This document shows, in pieces, positions 1 to 8,010 of a stretch of DNA of 64,000 nt (the stretch's first letter is position 1; each line of letters opens with the position of its first letter). Under the pieces are notes generated by a model that saw only the letters and a list, made by a program, of their open reading frames with translations, had not been told where the DNA came from and did not search any database. This DNA is from Solirubrobacter pauli (GTDB lineage Bacteria; Actinomycetota; Thermoleophilia; Solirubrobacterales; Solirubrobacteraceae), in NCBI RefSeq assembly GCF_003633755.1, contig NZ_RBIL01000001.1, positions 4,015,426 to 4,079,425 of the forward strand, written 5' to 3'. A program made the position numbers and the translations under genes.

Positions 1-907
1 CGCCCAGCTCGTAGCTCGGCAGCTCGCCGCCGGGCGTCTCGAAGACGTGCGGCTGGCCGGCCTCCGGCTTCGCCACGTCCACCGACAGGTCGCGCTCGCC
101 GCCCAGCTCCGCGATCGCGGCCTCAGCGTCGTCGACCGGTTTGCCGTGCTTGCCGGGCAGGTCCTCGACGGCCTTCACGCCGCGGCCCTTCATCGTCTTG
201 GCGACGATCGCGACGGGCTGGCCCGTCGTGGCCTCGGCCTCGGCGTAGGCCGCCTCGATGGCCTCCACGTCGTGACCGTCGATCGCGATCGCCTTCCAGC
301 CGAAGGCCTCGATCCGGCGCACATAGCCGTCGAGGTCCCAGCCGAGCATCGTCTCACGGGTCTGGCCGAGGCGGTTGACGTCGATGATCGCGGTCAGGTT
401 GTCGAGCCCCTCCCAGCCGGCGTGCTGGAAGGCCTCCCACATCGAGCCCTCGGCCATCTCGGAGTCGCCGCAGAGCACCCAGACGCGGTACGGGAGCTTG
501 TCGAGCGAACGGCCCGCCATCGCGACGCCCACGCCGATCGGCAGCCCCTGTCCGAGCGAGCCGGTGGCCACGTCCGTGGGCGGGATCGCCGGCGTCGGGT
601 GGCCCTGCAGGCGAGACCCGAGCTTGCGGAAGGTGAGCAGCTCGGCGTCGTCGATCGCGCCGACCGCCTTCAGCACCGAGTAGTACAGGGGCGAGGCGTG
701 GCCCTTGGAGAAGATCAGGTGGTCGTTGGCCGGGTTGTCCGTGTTGGCGTAGTCCAGGCGGAGGTGGCCGTCGATGAGCACCGCCATGAGGTCGGCGGCG
801 GACATCGAGGAGGTCGGGTGGCCGGAGCCGGCGGCCGCGGAGCTGCGGATGGAGTCCACCCGCAGCTGCTGGCCGAGCTCCCGGCGGAAGTCGGCGTCGT
901 GGGCCAT
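1..907 (-). CDS. tkt: Transketolase, N-terminal part (cut by window edge)
   Basis: Transketolase transfers two-carbon units between sugar phosphates in the non-oxidative pentose phosphate pathway, using thiamine diphosphate. About 302 N-terminal residues are visible, starting MAHDADFRREL at ATG 907. Visible landmarks are GSGHPTSS near the N-terminus, the FSKGHASP stretch, and the thiamine-binding GDSEMAEGSMWEAF segment followed by NRLGQT. The pyrimidine-binding and C-terminal domains lie outside the window. The gene starts 9 bases after the transaldolase stop, with a GGGACC purine-rich site just before the ATG, so the two are almost certainly one operon. The frame is uninterrupted to the left edge. 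Confidence 0.95.
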   Translation of the reverse strand, partial: MAHDADFRRELGQQLRVDSIRSSAAAGSGHPTSSMSAADLMAVLIDGHLRLDYANTDNPANDHLIFSKGHASPLYYSVLKAVGAIDDAELLTFRKLGSRLQGHPTPAIPPTDVATGSLGQGLPIGVGVAMAGRSLDKLPYRVWVLCGDSEMAEGSMWEAFQHAGWEGLDNLTAIIDVNRLGQTRETMLGWDLDGYVRRIEAFGWKAIAIDGHDVEAIEAAYAEAEATTGQPVAIVAKTMKGRGVKAVEDLPGKHGKPVDDAEAAIAELGGERDLSVDVAKPEAGQPHVFETPGGELPSYELG

Positions 908-916
908 CGTCGGTCC

Positions 917-2020
917 CTACGCCGCCACGAGCGTCTTGAGCTTGCTCTCGAGGCCCTCGATCAGGTCCGCGAACGACTTGGCGAACTTCTCGACGCCCTC
1001 GCGTTCGAGCACCTGCACGACCTCGTCGTAGGAGACGCCGGCCGCCTCGAACTGGTCGAGCAGCTTGCTCGCCTCGTCCGTGCCCTCGCGGATCGTGTCG
1101 CCGCGGATCTCGCCGTGGTCGAGGACGGCCTTGACCAGGTCGAGCGGAGCGGTGTTGACCGTGTCCGGGCCGACGAGCTCCTCGACGTACACGGTGTCCT
1201 TGTAGTTCGGGTTCTTCACGCCGGTGGAGGCCCAGAGGCAACGCTGCTTGGAGGCCCCCTTCTCCTCGAGCGCCTTCCACTGGGGCGAGGAGAAGACCTC
1301 TTCGTAGGTCTGGTAGGCGAGCTTGGCGTTGGCGATCGCGAGCTTGCCGAGCAGCTCGTCGTGGCCGCCGATCTGCTGGAGGCGCTTGTCGGCCTCGGTG
1401 TCCACGCGGGAGACGAAGAAGGAGGCGACGGACGCGACCTTGCGGGGGTCGCCGCCGCCGTCGACGAGGCGCTGGACGCCGCGGATGTAGGCCTCGGCGA
1501 CCGCGCGGTGGCGCTCGAGCGAGAAGATCAGGGTGACGTTGACCGGGATGCCGGCGGCGACCGTGTCCTCGATCGCGGGCAGGCCCTCGAGCGTCGCGGG
1601 GATCTTGATGAGGAGGTTCGGGCGGTCGACCAGCTCGAACAGGCGCACGGCCTCGGACTTGGTCTTCTCGGTGTCGTGCGCGAGGTTCGGGTCGACCTCG
1701 AGCGAGACCCAGCCATCCTTGCCGTCACCTTCGTCCCAGACCGGGCGAAGGATGTCGCAGGCGTCGCGGATGTCGTCCTTCGCGAGCTGCCAGAAGATCT
1801 CCTTGGCGTCGTCGTGCTCGGCGCTGAGCTCGCGGATCTGGTCGTCGTAGGCGTCGCCTTCGGCGATCGCGCCCTGGAAGATCGTCGGGTTGGACGTGAC
1901 GCCCTCGACTCCCTGCTCGACGAGGCCCTTCAGGTCGCCGTCCTTGACGAAGCGGCGCGAGAGGTAGTCGATCCAGACGCTCTGGCCGCGCTCGGCCAAC
2001 TGCTGGAGCGGAGTGCTCAT
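917..2020 (-). CDS. tal: Transaldolase
   Basis: Transaldolase transfers a dihydroxyacetone unit between sugar phosphates via a Schiff base. The 367-residue protein begins MSTPLQQLAERGQSVWIDYL, and its length and N-terminus match the long actinobacterial form. GVTSNPTIF near residue 40 is the family signature, and the lysine in LLIKIPAT is the expected Schiff-base residue. ATG 2020 is preceded by a GAAAGGA ribosome-binding site. It is the first gene of a tal-tkt operon; the two enzymes act consecutively on the same sugar phosphates. Confidence 0.96.
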   Translation of the reverse strand: MSTPLQQLAERGQSVWIDYLSRRFVKDGDLKGLVEQGVEGVTSNPTIFQGAIAEGDAYDDQIRELSAEHDDAKEIFWQLAKDDIRDACDILRPVWDEGDGKDGWVSLEVDPNLAHDTEKTKSEAVRLFELVDRPNLLIKIPATLEGLPAIEDTVAAGIPVNVTLIFSLERHRAVAEAYIRGVQRLVDGGGDPRKVASVASFFVSRVDTEADKRLQQIGGHDELLGKLAIANAKLAYQTYEEVFSSPQWKALEEKGASKQRCLWASTGVKNPNYKDTVYVEELVGPDTVNTAPLDLVKAVLDHGEIRGDTIREGTDEASKLLDQFEAAGVSYDEVVQVLEREGVEKFAKSFADLIEGLESKLKTLVAA

Positions 2021-2458
2021 GAGGCGGTCCTTTCAAAGGGGGTTCTTACACAGTGACACTCCCCTTCAGGCCCTTTGAGATAACGATCGGTGAACCCCCC
2101 TGGATGGAGGGAGTGGACCGTCATGTCGCGAGGGAAGCCGGGACGCCGCAGCGCGGCGGCGTCCCTGCGATCAACGTGGCCGGCCCGAGAGCTCGCGCAG
2201 CCAAGCGGCTACAGCTTGCTCATCGCGCCTGGACTCCCGCCGCCGAGCGGCGCGCGCTTGGGAGGCCGTGATGGTGTTCGGCTCGGTCTTCCGGACGAAG
2301 CGCTGAGAGGGCGTCGTGGGGGGACGTCCCTGGTGCGGCTGCTGGTCCGCCTCAGAGGCAATCGACATTGCTGACAAACCTACCTGGCCGAATGGGGGTT
2401 GTCCACGCCTCTCGGGCCAACGGTGAAGGGATGTTCTCGACCTGACGTCGAAAATTTC
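2021..2458. other. Non-coding gap upstream of tal and downstream of the prenyltransferase
   Basis: This 438-base stretch separates the divergent regions around transaldolase and the prenyltransferase terminator side. It must carry the tal promoter on the minus strand. I could not single out a convincing -35/-10 pair. Small open frames exist on both strands. The best is 2171-2377 on the minus strand (68 residues, Arg-rich, ending AVAAWLRELSGRPR, with a possible AGGTAGG site before its ATG), but nothing recognisable supports it. No RNA gene or repeat was seen. Confidence 0.5.
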
Positions 2459-3397
2459 CTAGTTTGCGAGGCAGGCCACGGGCACCAGGACGTACTCCAA
2501 AAAGAAGAGCACCCAGACCCGCATGTAGAAGCGCGTGAACCCGCTGTGGTCGCGGGGTTCCGCGGTTCTCGCCCAGTGCAGCAGCAGGGCCGCCGCGGCG
2601 GCGTGGCCGAGCGCGAGCACGAGCGGGTTCGCATAGTCGCGGAGCACGACGGGCGCGACCACGATCATCCCCGCGTACGCAATCAACAGGGCTGCCAAAC
2701 CCATCCGGAACACCCGCTCGGGGCCGAGCCGGACGGTGAACGTGCGAATGCTGTACCGGCGGTCGCCTTCGATGTCCGGGACGTCCTTGAGCACCGCGAT
2801 CGCGAGGCTGAACGGCAGGACGAACAGGCACAACGCGACGACCGGCGGGTCGATCCGCTCCGCGAAGTGCCAATACACGCCGAGGTTGACGATCACGGAC
2901 CGCACGCCCGAGATGCACAGGGAGGCCGCGACCGGGTAGCGCTTGAGCCGCAGCGGCGGCAGCGAGTAGACCGCGCCGACCGCCAGGCCGGCCGCGACCG
3001 CGCCGGTCTCGACCGCCCCCTGCGTGAGCGCCAGCGTCAACGGCACGAGGCAGCACACGACCACCACGACGGTCGCCGCCCGCAGGCTCAGCTCGCCGGC
3101 GGCGATCGGCAGGAACGGCTTGTTGACCCGGTCGATCTCGACGTCCGTGAGCTGGTTGACCCCGACGATCGCGATGTTCACCGTCAGCCCGGCGACCAAC
3201 GTCGCGGCCAGATCCCAGACTGGCGGAGCGACCTCCAGCGTGGTCGCCGCGATCACCCACAGGCCGATCACGGACAGCGCCGTGCCGATCACGGTGTGCG
3301 GCCGCGAGAACCGCCACAGCACGAGCACGGGGTTGACGCGCGCGGCGGCGGGAGCGGCGCCCCCGGCCGGTGCGTGGGCCGTGCCCGCGCGACTCAC
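2459..3397 (-). CDS. UbiA-family homogentisate phytyl/geranylgeranyl transferase (VTE2-like)
   Basis: Membrane prenyltransferase of 312 residues with about eight hydrophobic helices. The first Asp-rich motif reads NQLTDVEIDRVNKPFLPIA and the second LKDVPDIEGD followed by SIRTFTVRLG. Both are the form typical of homogentisate prenyltransferases of tocopherol synthesis (plant and cyanobacterial VTE2), rather than of UbiA or MenA. The predicted reaction is decarboxylating prenylation of homogentisate with phytyl- or geranylgeranyl-diphosphate. The chosen start is GTG 3397, which overlaps the stop of the upstream methyltransferase as GTGA; longer in-frame versions would run inside that gene. Homogentisate solanesyltransferase is an alternative, but SIRTFTVRLG fits VTE2 better. 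Prenyl donor and product are inferred. Confidence 0.85.
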   Translation of the reverse strand: MSRAGTAHAPAGGAAPAAARVNPVLVLWRFSRPHTVIGTALSVIGLWVIAATTLEVAPPVWDLAATLVAGLTVNIAIVGVNQLTDVEIDRVNKPFLPIAAGELSLRAATVVVVVCCLVPLTLALTQGAVETGAVAAGLAVGAVYSLPPLRLKRYPVAASLCISGVRSVIVNLGVYWHFAERIDPPVVALCLFVLPFSLAIAVLKDVPDIEGDRRYSIRTFTVRLGPERVFRMGLAALLIAYAGMIVVAPVVLRDYANPLVLALGHAAAAALLLHWARTAEPRDHSGFTRFYMRVWVLFFLEYVLVPVACLAN

Positions 3398-4197
3398 GTC
3401 GCGGCCCGTCGTTCTCTCCGCGCACGCAGCGCGAGCACCGCGGCGATCGGCACGAACGCCGCGCCCGCGGCCGAGCCCGCGACGAAGCGGGCGGCGAACT
3501 TGAGCGGGCTCGCCTTCGGCTCGACGACCGGGGCGGTCCGGGCCGCCGGGGACGGCCCAGGTGCGGGCTTGACGCCGCTGACCGCAAGGGCGTAAGGGAC
3601 GCGTTCGTCGCGGTACCAGTCCGGGGCGAGCTCGACCGTGCGGACGTCGGTGAAGCCCGCCGCCTCCATCCAGCCGGTGTAGTCCTCGGCGGGCGGGAAG
3701 AGCATCCACGCCTCGGCGAGGGCGCGGGCCACGCGGTTGGCGGGGCGGACCGGGCCGATCACGAGCGCGACGCCGTCGGGTCGGGTGACGCGGTAGGCCT
3801 CGGCGATGCCCTGCTGCGGGTCGGGCCAGTACTCGATCGAGCCGGCCGAGACGTAGCGGTCGAACGTGTCGTCCGCGAACGGGAGGGCCTCGGCGTCGCC
3901 GAGCACCCGCTCGCAGGAGGCAAGGGCCGGCTTGGCGCGTGAGCGCTGCAGCTGGTGCGGGCTCTGGTCGAGCATGGTCACGTCGGCGGCGTTCACGCGC
4001 GCCACGATGCCCTCAGTGGTGAAGCCGGTGCCGGCGCCCGCGTCGAGCACCTTCACGCCGGGCTCCAAACGCGCCGCATCCAGCGCCAGGCCGCGCATCG
4101 CGGGCGTCCAGAACAGCGGGTTCACCCACCGGTCGTAGCCCAGCGAGAGGAACCGGTAGAACCAAAACGCCTCGCGTTTGTGCTGGATCAAGCGCAT
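3394..4197 (-). CDS. MPBQ/MSBQ methyltransferase, plant VTE3 type, with C-terminal membrane anchor
   Basis: S-adenosylmethionine methyltransferase of 267 residues. It begins MRLIQHKREAFWFYRFLSL, almost identical to the conserved start of mature plant VTE3, and carries VLDAGAGTGFTT (SAM motif I), LDQSPHQL, DRYVSAGSIEYWPDP and WMLFPPAEDY, all VTE3 hallmarks. A hydrophobic helix near residues 230-260, followed by RARRERR, resembles the VTE3 C-terminal anchor. The known enzyme methylates 2-methyl-6-phytyl- or solanesyl-benzoquinol in tocopherol and plastoquinone synthesis. It is the first gene of a coupled pair with the prenyltransferase (GTGA overlap), so substrate maker and modifier are co-translated. 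Only 20 bases separate its ATG from the divergent gene at 4218. Family assignment is strong; substrate is inferred. Confidence 0.88.
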   Translation of the reverse strand: MRLIQHKREAFWFYRFLSLGYDRWVNPLFWTPAMRGLALDAARLEPGVKVLDAGAGTGFTTEGIVARVNAADVTMLDQSPHQLQRSRAKPALASCERVLGDAEALPFADDTFDRYVSAGSIEYWPDPQQGIAEAYRVTRPDGVALVIGPVRPANRVARALAEAWMLFPPAEDYTGWMEAAGFTDVRTVELAPDWYRDERVPYALAVSGVKPAPGPSPAARTAPVVEPKASPLKFAARFVAGSAAGAAFVPIAAVLALRARRERRAAT

Positions 4198-4217
4198 GGC
4201 CTGGGCACCATACGCGT

Positions 4218-4751
4218 GTGACCGACGTTCTGGACCAGTGGCTGCCCGACCCGGTGATCCGCAGCCGTCATCGCCGCGCGGCGGAGGCGACGCCCGAGGC
4301 GCTGTGGGAAGCCGCCAAGAGCGTGCGGCTGGAAGAGACGCGCAGGCTCGGGCGCCTCGTCGGCTGGCGCATTCCGGGGGTGCGGGGGGAGCAGACCTAC
4401 CACGAGCTGTTCCGCGCCTACCCGTTCAACGTCCTCGAGGAATCCGACGAGCGGCTCGTGTCGGGGTTGTGCGGCCGGATCTGGACGCTGGCACGGGATT
4501 ACCCGCGGCTCGACGGCCCGGGCGCGTTCGCGGAGTGGGACGAGGGCGGCACGGTCCGGGTGGCGTTCGCGCACGGCGTCGAGGCGCTCGAGGACGGGCG
4601 TGCCGAGCTGTGGTCGGAGGCACGCGTGCAGCCGGTGGACACCAGCGCGCGACTGCGGCTGAAGGCTGTCTGGGCGGTCGTCGGACCGTTCGAGCGGCTC
4701 GTCGGCGCCGAGCCGCTCGCGCTGGCGGCACGACGCGCCGAGACGGCCTGA
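4218..4751 (+). CDS. Conserved hypothetical protein (DUF2867/SRPBCC-like)
   Basis: A 177-residue soluble protein starting at GTG 4218 (MTDVLDQWLPDPVIRSRH). The C-terminal half (AELWSEARVQPVD, then RLRLKAVWAVVGPF) resembles small actinobacterial START/SRPBCC-like or DUF2867-type proteins, which often end in a Trp-x-x-x-Gly-Pro-Phe segment. I cannot assign a ligand or function. It is divergent from the methyltransferase-prenyltransferase pair with a 20-base gap, so the two promoters must overlap each other or the coding starts. The phosphatase gene downstream is on the same strand, 63 bases away. Confidence 0.75.
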   Translation: MTDVLDQWLPDPVIRSRHRRAAEATPEALWEAAKSVRLEETRRLGRLVGWRIPGVRGEQTYHELFRAYPFNVLEESDERLVSGLCGRIWTLARDYPRLDGPGAFAEWDEGGTVRVAFAHGVEALEDGRAELWSEARVQPVDTSARLRLKAVWAVVGPFERLVGAEPLALAARRAETA

Positions 4752-4814
4752 CGGACGGTCGCGACCGCGCCGGAAATGGCCCCCGGCCGACGCCACGTCA
4801 ATATCCTCGCGCCC

Positions 4815-7157
4815 ATGGAGGCGGACCCGGCGCGGATCGAGGCGGCTCGGCGGCTGCTCACGGAAGCTCCCGGCGAGGCGATCGACCGGCTGGCCGCGCT
4901 CGGCGCGCGCCTGCTGGGCGCTGCGCACGCCGAGGTGTCGCTGTTCACGGACGAGCAGGTGCCGCTCACCCCGCCGGCTCCGAAGCGCCCGTCCGCCGCG
5001 GCGGCGTCCGCCGCGACCTTCGCCGACCACACCCCGGAGCTCGGCGACGGCATCGCCGCCTACCTCGGCGCGCCGATCGAGGTCGCCGGCCACCGGGTCG
5101 GCGTGCTGTGCGTGTACGACGAGCAGGAGTTCACCTGGACCGAGCACGACCGCGACGTCCTGCGCGAGCTGGCCGCGGCGGTCGGCGCCGAGCTCGAACG
5201 CGGGTCGCTCGCCGCCGAGCTCGAGGACAGCACCGCGCGGCTGGACCTCGGCTTCGCCGCCGCGGACATCGGCAGCTTCGACTGGGACCTGACGACGGAC
5301 GCGCTGCACTTCGACGCCCGCCTGTGCGAGCTGTTCGGCTACACGCCCGAGACCTGGCAGCCGCACATCCGGTCGTTCTCGGTGCGGCTGCACCCGGAGG
5401 ACCGCGCGCGCACCGAGGCGGCCATCAACAAGGCGATCGAGAGCTGCGGGGACTACGAGGCCGACTACCGGGTCGTCCACCCGGACGGCGGCATCCGCTG
5501 GGTGGCTGCCCGCGGCCGCGTCCTGTGTGGCGTCGACGGCAAGCCCGCGCGGATGCTCGGCGCCGCCTACGACACGACCGCGGTCCACAGCGGCGCCGAA
5601 CGGCTCGGCCGCGTGCTCGAGACGATGAGCACCGCGTTCCTGACCCTGGACCTCGACTGGAGGTTCACCTATGTCAACGGCGCGGCGGAGCGGATGCTCG
5701 GGCACAGCCGCGAGGATCTCGTCGGGCAAGAGCTGTGGGTGCTGTTCCCCGAGCTGCGCAACAGCGAAGCCGAGACCCGGTTCCGCGCCGCGCTGAAGAC
5801 CGGTGACGAGGCCGGCTTCGAGCACTACCACCCGACGCTCGACGTGTGGTTCGACGTGCGCGCGATCCCGAGCGGCGACGGCCTCTCGGTCTACTTCCAC
5901 GACATCACCGGCCGTGTGCGCGCCGAGCAGGACGCGGCCCGGCTCGCCGGCGAGCGCGAGGACGCGCTGGCCGCGAGCGGCGCCGCCACCGGCCGGCTGC
6001 AGATCCTCAGCGGCGCGAGTGCTCGCCTCGCCGGCACGCTCGAGGCCGAGGAGATCCTCGCGATCCTGTCCGACTTCGTCCTCAACGGGTTCGGCAGCGC
6101 TGTCGTGATCGCGCTCCAGGACCGGCTGATCCGCGACTTGGAGGGCAAGGAGACGTCGTCGGCCGGGTCGGGGTTCCGGATCGCGCACACGGTCAACGCC
6201 GACGAGGCGCTCCGGGACCGGTTCCTGCCCGTGGGGGCGCTCGCGGCGGCCGCCGTGCAGGAGCAGCCGGCGAGCACGTTCGACGCGTCGCTCGGGGACC
6301 GGCCGGCGCTCACGCTCCCGCTCGTGTCCCGCGGCCGGATGCTCGGCGCGCTGATCGTGCTCGACCCGCCGCACACCGCGCTGGACCGGCGCGTGCTGAT
6401 CGAGCTGGCGGCGCGGGCCGGGGTCGCGCTCGACAACGCGATCCTCTACGGCAGCGAACGTCGCCTCGCGCTCACGCTCCAGCGCTCGCTGCTGCCCGCC
6501 GGGCTGCCCGAGCGTGAGGGCATCGCGCTCGCCGCGCGCTACCTACCCGGCACGGGTGGGCGCGACGTCGGCGGCGATTTCTACATCGCCCACCCGCTCG
6601 AGGACGACCGCCTGCTGCTCGTCATCGGCGACGTGATGGGTCACGGCGCGCAGGCCGCCGCGCGGATGGGCCAGCTGCGCTCCGTGCTCGCCGCCTACGC
6701 CTACGACGGCGACCCGCCCGACCGCGTGCTCGCGCACCTCAGCGTTCGCGCGCCCGCGCTGCTGGACCTGCCGATGGCGACCGTGCTCGCCTCGGTCTAC
6801 GACCCCGCCGACCGCCGGCTGACGTTCTCGCTCGCCGGGCATCTCCCGCCGCTGATCGCCGCGCCCGGGCAGGACCCGCACTTCGTGGCCGCCCTACCCG
6901 GTCCACCGCTCGGCACCCAGGTCGGCGACTACGAGCGCCACGTCACCACGCTCCCGCCCGACGCGACGCTGGTCTTCTACACCGACGGCCTGATCGAGGA
7001 GCGCGACCGCGCGATCGACGTCGGCATGGAACGGCTGCGCCAGGCGCTCGTCGGGGTCGACCTCGGGCCCGACGACGTCGCCGACCACCTGCTCACCGCG
7101 CTCGACCGCGAGCACGGTGGGGAGGACGACATCGCCCTGCTCGTCATGCGGGCGTAG
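4815..7157 (+). CDS. Multi-sensor PP2C serine phosphatase (GAF-PAS-PAS-GAF-SpoIIE/RsbU type)
   Basis: A 780-residue signalling protein. Domains in order: a degenerate GAF (about 10-140), two PAS folds (about 150-265 and 270-375; DIGSFDWDL and DLDWRFTYVNGAAERMLG begin them), a second GAF (about 395-545) and a PP2C/SpoIIE phosphatase domain (about 555-780). The phosphatase domain shows the metal-binding motifs DVGGDFY, VIGDVMGHG, LAGHLPPL, YTDGLIEERD and DDIALLV. Such enzymes usually dephosphorylate anti-anti-sigma factors; no partner kinase or anti-sigma factor lies nearby. There are no transmembrane segments, so it is probably cytosolic. ATG 4815 is preferred over an in-frame ATG at 4776 because the GAF-like homology begins right after it. 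The 3' end overlaps the convergent cyclase gene by 14 bases. Confidence 0.9.
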   Translation: MEADPARIEAARRLLTEAPGEAIDRLAALGARLLGAAHAEVSLFTDEQVPLTPPAPKRPSAAAASAATFADHTPELGDGIAAYLGAPIEVAGHRVGVLCVYDEQEFTWTEHDRDVLRELAAAVGAELERGSLAAELEDSTARLDLGFAAADIGSFDWDLTTDALHFDARLCELFGYTPETWQPHIRSFSVRLHPEDRARTEAAINKAIESCGDYEADYRVVHPDGGIRWVAARGRVLCGVDGKPARMLGAAYDTTAVHSGAERLGRVLETMSTAFLTLDLDWRFTYVNGAAERMLGHSREDLVGQELWVLFPELRNSEAETRFRAALKTGDEAGFEHYHPTLDVWFDVRAIPSGDGLSVYFHDITGRVRAEQDAARLAGEREDALAASGAATGRLQILSGASARLAGTLEAEEILAILSDFVLNGFGSAVVIALQDRLIRDLEGKETSSAGSGFRIAHTVNADEALRDRFLPVGALAAAAVQEQPASTFDASLGDRPALTLPLVSRGRMLGALIVLDPPHTALDRRVLIELAARAGVALDNAILYGSERRLALTLQRSLLPAGLPEREGIALAARYLPGTGGRDVGGDFYIAHPLEDDRLLLVIGDVMGHGAQAAARMGQLRSVLAAYAYDGDPPDRVLAHLSVRAPALLDLPMATVLASVYDPADRRLTFSLAGHLPPLIAAPGQDPHFVAALPGPPLGTQVGDYERHVTTLPPDATLVFYTDGLIEERDRAIDVGMERLRQALVGVDLGPDDVADHLLTALDREHGGEDDIALLVMRA

Positions 7158-8010
7158 CGCCGTCTTCCAGCGCGGCCGCCACCGACTCCTCGTGCAGCCA
7201 GACGCGCCGCCCCCGCCGCACGGTCACCTCGACGCGACCGAGCAGGTGGTGGCGCGAGCGGACCTCGAGCCGCCGCTCGTCCGGCAGCGGCACCGGTAGC
7301 AGGAGCGGGTCGGAGGCCTCGCCGGTCAGCTCCACGTCCCAGCGCCAGTTGGACGCCCGCACGGCCCACTCGCCGCCGCCGGCCCGCGTGACCGTGCGCG
7401 CGAGCGGCGGGGCCAACGTGACGACCTCGTCCGGCGTCCACACGGCCACCGCCGTCGGGGCGACCCCGTGCACGCGTCCGCCCGCGAACGCCACGCACTC
7501 GGCCTGCCCCCACCACCAGTGCTCGGCGAACACCGCGCCCCAGTTCTTCTCGGCGTACACGGCGCTGTCGTCCAGGGAGCGGGAGCCGAAGGCGCCGCGC
7601 ACCCGCGCGGACAGCAGCCACGGCGCCCAGTACTGGCCCAGGAACGGCACCATCTGCGCGGGCCCGAGGGGGCCGAACGGGCGGTTCCACTCACGCCGCC
7701 GCTCGAACGACGCCTGCAGGCCCGGCCCCAGCGACACGTCCAGCGACGTCGCGTCCGCGCGCAGGAAGTCCGTCTCGACGAGCATCCGCTCCCGCGACAC
7801 GAACGCGCGCTCGGAGATCTCGGTCCACACCTCGCCGGAGGACGACGCGAGCGTGATCATCGCCCAGTCCGGGCACACGCCCGCGATCGCGCACACGCTC
7901 CAGCCCGGGCCGGAGAAGCGCCAGTAGTAGCCCTCGAGCCCGACGCCGTGCGCGCGCCGGTGATCGCCGAACGGGCCGTCCGCTCCCGTCCGGCGATAGA
8001 GCCGGGCTAA
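7144..8010 (-). CDS. Tocopherol cyclase family protein (VTE1-like); start codon unclear
   Basis: About 288 residues matching the tocopherol cyclase family (plant VTE1, cyanobacterial slr1737). HGVGLEGYYWRF near the N-terminus corresponds to the plant RFFEGWYFKV block. VYAEKNWGAVFAEHWWWGQ matches the plant YSEKNWGGGF-(6)-Q core, and the Trp-rich beta-strand pattern continues to the end. The known enzyme closes the chromanol ring of tocochromanols. The first canonical start (GTG 7896) would remove the conserved EGYYWRF block. The homologous reading extends to about 8010, where it overlaps the stop of the upstream gene, but no ATG, GTG or TTG occurs in frame before a stop at 8071-8073. It is the last gene of the glycan operon. 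Family is strong; substrate is inferred from the VTE2/VTE3 homologues 3 kb away. Confidence 0.8.
   Translation of the reverse strand, partial: LARLYRRTGADGPFGDHRRAHGVGLEGYYWRFSGPGWSVCAIAGVCPDWAMITLASSSGEVWTEISERAFVSRERMLVETDFLRADATSLDVSLGPGLQASFERRREWNRPFGPLGPAQMVPFLGQYWAPWLLSARVRGAFGSRSLDDSAVYAEKNWGAVFAEHWWWGQAECVAFAGGRVHGVAPTAVAVWTPDEVVTLAPPLARTVTRAGGGEWAVRASNWRWDVELTGEASDPLLLPVPLPDERRLEVRSRHHLLGRVEVTVRRGRRVWLHEESVAAALEDGATPA

Noticed and set aside
47-2056. A 669-codon plus-strand frame across tkt and tal.
   Set aside because: Low-complexity Arg/Ala/Leu-rich shadow of two clear minus-strand enzymes.
2171-2377. A possible 68-residue minus-strand small protein.
   Set aside because: A weak ribosome-binding site is present, but there is no recognisable domain and the composition is Arg-rich; kept only as a remark in the gap entry.
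1-8010. Transketolase and transaldolase as part of the vitamin E-like cluster through erythrose-4-phosphate supply to homogentisate.
   Set aside because: They are housekeeping genes in a separate unit, 438 bases from the prenyltransferase, with no sign of co-regulation.
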